From NCBI GenBank assembly GCA_003550325.1, contig QKWP01000263.1, positions 73,489 through 137,488 on the forward strand: a stretch of DNA of 64,000 nt, read 5' to 3'. The position numbers were made by a program, and so were the translations under genes. Source of the stretch: Gigaspora rosea. Its lineage: Eukaryota > Glomeromycota > Glomeromycetes > Diversisporales > Gigasporaceae. Below, piece after piece: positions 58,525-64,000 of this stretch. The notes beneath the pieces were generated by a model, which worked only from the letters and a program-made list of their open reading frames with translations, had not been told where the DNA came from and searched no databases. The stretch's first letter is position 1; every line of letters starts with the position of its first letter.

Positions 58525-61200
58525 TGAAATCAAATAATGCAAGAGAGTGAATACCATCACTACATTCCAAGATTCATTCTACGTAAATTTTCTATTGACA
58601 ATCGTGAGAGGGTATTTTCGAATAATAAGAAGCTATTCAATCAGAAGCAAAAGTTTTGGAAGTCAAAAAAGAAAGGGGAATCCCTCCAAACTTATGATAG
58701 AGCCAATGATAAATTAGGTACCTCTTTAATTGCAAGAATTTATGGAGACACAAACATGTACGAAGATCTTAATCATGATGACAAAATGCGAGTGGAAAAA
58801 AAATTAGCGGTTCTTGAAGAAAAAGCATCAAAAGTGATAAGAGATATTATCGAGACATCTCAGATGAAAAGTCAAATTATTTTGCTTAGGAAAAATCTTG
58901 CTGACTTACGCAAGTTCCTTTTCATAATGAACTATCGAAAACCATTTAGAAGAAATCAATTTGCAGATAAGAGGTTTGATATCGTCACTGGGTCAATGGT
59001 AGGAAGTTTTATGCAAGAACACAATTTACAAAATTCACAAGAAGTGTGGTTACAGAACGTCCGAGAAATAATAGATACCCCACATGAAGATGTTAAAGAC
59101 AACACACGAATATTCTCTGTAGATAGGATGGACTACAGGTTGCGCATGATCGATTGCTTCGTCGCTATTTGGCAAGCTGGTGATAATGATGAATTTATCA
59201 TGACTAGCAATGGATTTGGAATTTTTGAAGGTATAAATACTAATATGCCTATACAGGTGGGAGGTTTTGGCGGACCAATTCAAAAAGCTTTCCATTGGTT
59301 TTATATTATCTCTCCAAAGCTAGCAATAGTCCTTTGTGATTCTGGATTTCGAGAAGGGGTTGGATTCGAACATTTCGATAAATTTTTTGGACTTAAACAT
59401 CGTTCGCTTTTTCAAAATGTTCCTCATCCACCACCAATTCCGGAATATAAAAATTGTATATCCAATCCAGACAGTGAATTGGATGAGCCATTTAATTGGA
59501 GACAATATGACAATACATTTGATTGGTGGGCTAATAACGTGGGTTTCAAAAAACATGATGATGACAAATTTAACTTCACCTTCGTTAAAGTCAATTCTGC
59601 CACTGTTCACCTCGTAAACTCTATATTGCTTAATGAGGCTAATCCAGACCTACAAGTGTCTTTCCTTTCCCTTCCATACCTTTATAAGACGATTATCAAA
59701 TATAACAAAAATGTAAAGAAAATTAATAAAGTCGCACCGCAGAACTTTTCGAATATGAAAAAGACTTTGTTCAAGGCATTAAACAGAACTCATGAGGAGG
59801 ACTTGAATCTCCGAAGAAATATTCTGGGTGGCAACAGATATTGGAATTACATGCAAATTTGATTAAATGAGAGTGTATGGTTATACGATTTTATGTTTTT
59901 GACCTCCATTTAAAAAATTATATTATAGTTTTTTGTTTTATTTATAGCATTTTATATTATTATTTTGATTGATTTTATGTCATTATTTTCATAGTTTTAC
60001 ATTTTTATTTGTTTCCATTTATTTTATGATTATTGCATATTTTAACTTAATATCGTTATACTGAATTCACCAGAATTTCTTCGCTATTGATCATATTGAG
60101 AAAATACTAAACGTATTTCATATATCTATAACGTAAGCGAGTTGTATTATATTGCCTTTTATGTCACGACATACTATGAATTTAAGTTGGATTGACATAT
60201 ATATAACAATGTCAGGTGTATAGTGCATATGACTAAAGACCGTCACTAATTTATATCTCTACTAATTTGTTTATTTATTCATTTATTTTTTACTCACTGT
60301 TATCAAGTAGAGATAATTTATTATGACTGGATTTTTTCTAAATTTTAAACATTAAAAAAAAATTTATGAGCATTTATTGCAACTTACTTTCTTTGTAATT
60401 CATTCGTGGGTTACTCGAGTTACGCTCGTCAGATAAATATTAAAAGCTTAAGTAATGTAAATTAGTTTGTACTAGTCAAGAATGACAAATGATATAAGCT
60501 TGTTCTAATGTCAAAGTCAAGGTTTCTATCTTATGTTGTTAAAAACCCTGATATACTATTATAACAATTTAAATCCCCTTGTTTTGTCGCTGCTTAGAAC
60601 TGTCCTAGTATTACTCATAAAAAACTATAGCTAGCGTAATGGATCATAATATAAAGTTTCTTTTGCTGCCATATATAAATATATACTAAAATGTTATAAA
60701 AATAAAAGATAAATAACTAACTATTAGAATATAACGCAATATTTTTTTTATGTTCTATAAGTTATTTAACACATTTTAAATATTTTATTCTTTGTATGAA
60801 GGAAAGCTATCATATCATTTATTAAAGTTTAGAAACATAGTTATAAAAATATTCAAAACTTGAAGACTGTAAAACTAAATAAATAAACCATACAAAGTTA
60901 ATTTTCTCATTACGTAAATTTTAAAAATGAACCGGCAACAAGGCTTTTAATTTTATTTCAAAAAATTCTAAAACATACTAGATAGTAGATATGGGGAGTT
61001 CTCAAGCACCCTAATCAATCTGTCGGAACGGGTCAATGTAAATTTTTTTAGCAAAAAAATAGTTTAACGAATCAATTATATTGATTATTCCATTGAACAA
61101 AACATGTGATGAAAATTTAATACGTCAGAAAGAAAACTTTATTTGGGAAGTTTGTTTACCCGACCATGGTATTTATCATTTTCAATCAACAACAGATAGG
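58525..61200 (+). repeat. Segmental duplication, copy at 43142-45826
   Basis: This is the partner of 43142-45826. Its right edge coincides with the start of LINE-derived sequence at about 61201, which suggests that the LINE or its insertion defined the breakpoint. Confidence 0.9.
58537..59862 (+). CDS. DUF4238 family protein (copy 3, intact)
   Basis: 441 residues from ATG 58537, intron-free. EYHHYIPRFILR lies at residues 5-16, a basic stretch KFWKSKKKGE at 39-48, a helical 80-120 region, NDEFIM at 217-222, FYIISPKLAIVLC at 255-267 and a basic tail. No signal or membrane segment is visible. It differs from copy 2 by only a handful of residues, several of them Leu/Phe exchanges, and it keeps the C terminus lost from copy 2. 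From copy 1 it differs by roughly one residue in five, plus two small compensating indels near 243 and 305. Function is unknown to me; family assignment is by the HHYIPRF and ISPKLA blocks. No operon-like partner exists. Confidence 0.88.
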   Translation: MQESEYHHYIPRFILRKFSIDNRERVFSNNKKLFNQKQKFWKSKKKGESLQTYDRANDKLGTSLIARIYGDTNMYEDLNHDDKMRVEKKLAVLEEKASKVIRDIIETSQMKSQIILLRKNLADLRKFLFIMNYRKPFRRNQFADKRFDIVTGSMVGSFMQEHNLQNSQEVWLQNVREIIDTPHEDVKDNTRIFSVDRMDYRLRMIDCFVAIWQAGDNDEFIMTSNGFGIFEGINTNMPIQVGGFGGPIQKAFHWFYIISPKLAIVLCDSGFREGVGFEHFDKFFGLKHRSLFQNVPHPPPIPEYKNCISNPDSELDEPFNWRQYDNTFDWWANNVGFKKHDDDKFNFTFVKVNSATVHLVNSILLNEANPDLQVSFLSLPYLYKTIIKYNKNVKKINKVAPQNFSNMKKTLFKALNRTHEEDLNLRRNILGGNRYWNYMQI

Positions 61201-61688
61201 AAAAAGACAAAATGAAAATAGAGTAGAAACCAGAAACAATCTAATGAAAGTAAGAATCAGATAGAAAGGATCAAGTAGAACTTTGAAGATAAATAAAAGA
61301 AAAGTAGAGGATATAGGCAAATGGGTAAAACATAGTATAGATGGCTGGGACCTTTTAATGGAGAAAAGGAAACTTCAGGAAGTCACGTGCACTAGAAGTA
61401 CAACTTCGATGCAGTCTACTGAATAACAAGCTCAAGACATTATAAGGATTGAAGGCCGAAAAAAGAAACATCCTCAGATCAATTAGTAACTCACAAAAGA
61501 AAAAGGAATTAATGGACATTCTGGAAAAAAACACAACAGAAGAGGAGATTTCATTTTATACAGATGGCTTATTCAGAGGTGGTTTAACAGATAGATATGA
61601 TAGATATAGTAGAGGATATAGTGTAGTTCAGATCGATAGTAATAATAGAATAGTAAATGAGGTAAAAGGAAAAATAAAGGGATGGTTC
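61201..61688 (+). pseudogene. LINE remnant, RNase H domain, 5' part
   Basis: The frame at 61449-61688 contains SFYTDGLFRGG, where FYTDG with its catalytic Asp is the start of a retroelement RNase H, and then YSVVQIDSNNRIVNEVKGKI. The frame upstream (about 61290-61420) reads DIGKWVKHSIDGWDLLM and stops, so the 5' side is already broken. The domain is cut at 61688 by the hAT-like element and resumes at 63291. Confidence 0.7.
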
Positions 61689-62082
61689 CAGTGTTTAAAA
61701 TTGACCTGTGGAATCTGCAGAGCGCAGACCAAAAAATTAATCTGCAATTTTTTTTTAAGAATATATGCGGATTTCACAAATATGAAAAAAAAGTTCCGCA
61801 GAATTTCCGCATATTAAAAATATTTTTTTCGTCCCACAGGTTTAATATTAGGTAAATCTGCGGACATTTATTAAAAAATTTATTGAGTCTATTTTGCTAA
61901 AGTCAAATAGGGAACGTATGCTAATCACAATATTTACTTGAAATAAACTATTCATTATTGTTTTATCATATTAATATTCCCTAGGCTTTGTCAGTTATAT
62001 AAATACGTATATATATACATACTGTAACTATTAAGGTGGGAGAGCATATACGTTTAACTGGTTTAACTCTAATAGTTATGGA

Positions 62083-62552
62083 AGGACCCCGAAATATACA
62101 TAGATAGGTCAGGTTAATTATAGGGTTACTAAAAAAGGAAAGATCTGTAGAAAAAACTTCAAAAATAAGCAAAAAAATTACTAAAAATGGGGGATGGCTA
62201 AAGCCATGTACCGACGTGATTTTTTGAAATTTTAGTTAAAATTCGTATCAGAGTCTTTTTAGCATGAGGGTCGGGGTTAGGGTTAGGATCATATGTAAAA
62301 TTACCTTCCTGACATTTTTTATTAATGGCCCAAGATAGGTTTAGAATGCTGTTTTTATGTTCTTGCATTTTTTTTGTTTTTTGACTTCTTCAGGCTGATC
62401 TGTATAAACAAAATTTTGTGACTCTATTTGGTTGATTTACATGAAAATGTCATGTAGGTACATGGCTTTAGACGACCCTTAAAAAAGAAAAAATCTGCAT
62501 AAAAAGCCTCAAAAATAAGCAAACTCATACCTGAAGTATATTTCGGGGTCCT
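62083..62552. mobile_element. hAT-like MITE nested at level two
   Basis: The ends AGGACCCCGAAATATAC and the inverse are flanked by GTTATGGA (62075-62082) and GTTATAGA (62553-62560), an 8-base duplication with one change. Internal words (TCAAAAATAAGCAAA) repeat on both sides of the next insertion. Confidence 0.75.
62191..62478. mobile_element. MITE nested at level three (GGCTAAAGCC family)
   Basis: The ends GGGATGGCTAAAGCCATGTA and the inverse of GGGTCGTCTAAAGCCATGTA. The flanks are weakly alike (CTAAAAATG / TTAAAAAAG), compatible with an eroded 9-base duplication. It has the shared MITE core with GGGTTAGGGTTAGG, and its close relative is 23163-23444. Confidence 0.7.
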
Positions 62553-63290
62553 GTTATAGAAGATAAGTTTATGATTTACTCAAATAAAGGTCTCTTTAGC
62601 ACTATACTAGCTTACTTCCTTTATTTTCTTAAGTAAAATCAGAGTGAACTTTTCTAATATTGTATCTCTTTATCGAAGTCAAATTCATTCAGTTATATAC
62701 ATTTTAATTTAATATGTGACACGTTAACGTTGTTTGGCTCATTAATATGTTGTTTAACAGGTTACGTGATTGTACAACTAAGCCTAGCACATTAACGTAA
62801 TATTAAGAATGTTTATAATCTGTGCCTCTTAAACGTGCTAACACATTAAGATTTTACAAAAGAGGGTGATTATATGTCAAATCATCAAGTTAATACCAAT
62901 TTCAACTAGTATTTAATGATTTATACAAAAATAGAAATGAAAGATATCTACTAAATAAAGAGGTCTATTTACAAATGAGAGTAAACTAATCAGGAAATTC
63001 AAATCTTCTAATGTCATAATTTCGAATTGTGGTAATACGTACTGCACATACGTAATTCTGGATTTTGATCTTTACTATATTCGTATTCCAGGTAACAGGA
63101 TTGTAATCAAAAATAGTAAAATTGCACAAATAATTTATTAAAAAAAATTTATTTTCGCATATTAAACAAAATTTCCGCAGATATATGATTTAATAAAAAT
63201 GTAATGTGCAAGTTGATACATTAACTCCGCAATTTTTATTAAAATATTAAATGTATTCCGTAAAATTTTAAAATCCAATTTTAAACACTA

Positions 63291-64000
63291 GATGGTTCTT
63301 ATTTTCTAGATCAGAATTGGTAGCTATTTTAATATTATAAAGCAAAGTGAACATTCTTAAGGCACAGAAAAGATAGTTTTCATCTGGAATGCACTCAAGA
63401 CAAAGATTAAGGAACATTCAGAGATTTTTGGCATCTAACTAGGAAATCCAGGGCACTCACCAAAAAAGATCATGCAAAATAGGTCTTGAGAATCAAGGCA
63501 GTAAACTGACTTCTCCCTATCTTACTTATAAGAAAAAGAGACTGCATAAACCTGTATTGGTTATAATTTGTCCAAGGTATAAAGAAAGCAAAGAGAATTT
63601 TGAACATCTTACTAACTGCAAAGTTAACATTCCGGTATGGAACAAAAAAAAAAAGTGATTATCAAAGAAATCTGGTTGTTCTTTAACCCTGAGGAAAAAT
63701 CTAAAATAAGCCCATACCAACTTCAGAAGATTCTCCTAGAACAGAATAAACATGATATTAAAGAAAAAAATTTGTCAGAGGCATTCTCCCATTAAGGATC
63801 TGAACAACTTTAGAGCAGTTCAATATTAGAAAGAAAACAATTGCCAACATATTTATTCTTTGGTTAAACAAATAGATGACTATGTTCCAGAAAGACGTAT
63901 GGAGAAAAAGGTACGAAAAAATCATCGATAGAAAAGGGATACAGGGATTATTACTAAAGAAAAGAGGTTGGCATTAAATAAAAAAATCAACTGCAGCAAC
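63291..64000 (+). pseudogene. LINE remnant, RNase H 3' part and zinc-finger-like tail
   Basis: Right after the duplicated target the RNase H frame resumes with FSRSELVAILIL, where S-x-x-E-L-x-A-I is the second active-site block, and then stops. Further on (63563-63630) a frame reads IICPRYKESKENFEHLTNC, resembling the C-x-x-C...H...C tail of such LINEs, but the second Cys is Tyr. Frame changes follow. The element runs off the window. Confidence 0.65.

Larger units (their letters stand above)
61689..63290. mobile_element. 1.6 kb hAT-like element interrupting the LINE
   Basis: A perfect 8-base duplication GATGGTTC (61681-61688 and 63291-63298) flanks ends CAGTGTTTAAAATTG and the inverse of TAGTGTTTAAAATTG. 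No transposase frame is seen. The inside holds another hAT-like element (62083-62552), itself carrying a MITE (62191-62478), and a stretch (62597-63040) homologous in reverse to 24790-25452. CCGCAGAATTTCCGCA-type words recur near both ends. Confidence 0.85.

Overview
This window looks like nuclear DNA of an AT-rich, transposon-dense fungus. The best guess is an arbuscular-mycorrhizal fungus of the Rhizophagus type. The reasons are the very low GC content, short GT-AG introns of about 50-125 bases, three DUF4238-type genes, a LINE with an RNase H domain and a CCHC-like tail, and the density of small inverted-repeat elements. The organism is inferred from style; no database was searched.

Few stretches are credible host genes. 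(1) A family of 441-residue DUF4238 proteins on the + strand: an intact gene at 8666-9991, a copy at 43154-44469 whose reading frame is broken by a 10-base deletion, and an intact copy at 58537-59862. The last two lie in a recent ~2.7 kb segmental duplication. (2) A minus-strand, nine-exon gene at 14479-17929. It encodes a 927-residue protein with an N-terminal signal segment, a glycosylation-rich ectodomain with an Ig-like module, and six C-terminal membrane segments. (3) A small three-exon candidate at 11787-12079, followed by a broken unknown gene at 12336-12969. Nothing ties these genes into one pathway.

Most of the rest is mobile DNA, much of it nested. Several insertions have visible target-site duplications. 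hAT-like elements with 8-base duplications lie at 24972-25210, 30214-30892, 52744-52981, 61689-63290 and 62083-62552. TA-flanked pogo-like elements lie at 356-824, 7618-7797, 13026-13201, 29996-31089 and 48318-48494. TAA-flanked Harbinger-like elements lie at 2751-3276 and 46328-46485. A group of elements with different ends but a shared core lies at 20015-20336, 20715-21071, 23163-23444, 55089-55369 and 62191-62478. tRNA-headed retroposons lie at 23998-24503, 25959-26475, 52696-53962 and 54443-55730. About 1 kb near-perfect palindromes lie at 46885-48062 and 50296-51350. A possible Helitron end next to a minisatellite lies at 38619-38650.

Layout: 1-8 kb, small elements; 8.6-10 kb, first DUF4238 gene; 11.8-18 kb, the gene-bearing block; 18-28 kb, dense inverted-repeat elements and SINEs; 28-38 kb, an extremely AT-rich gene-free stretch with a higher-order tandem repeat; 38-43 kb, Helitron and LTR-like sequence; 43-46 kb, second DUF4238 copy; 46-56 kb, palindromes and retroposons; 58-61.2 kb, third DUF4238 copy; 61.2-64 kb, a LINE split by a four-layer nest of insertions.
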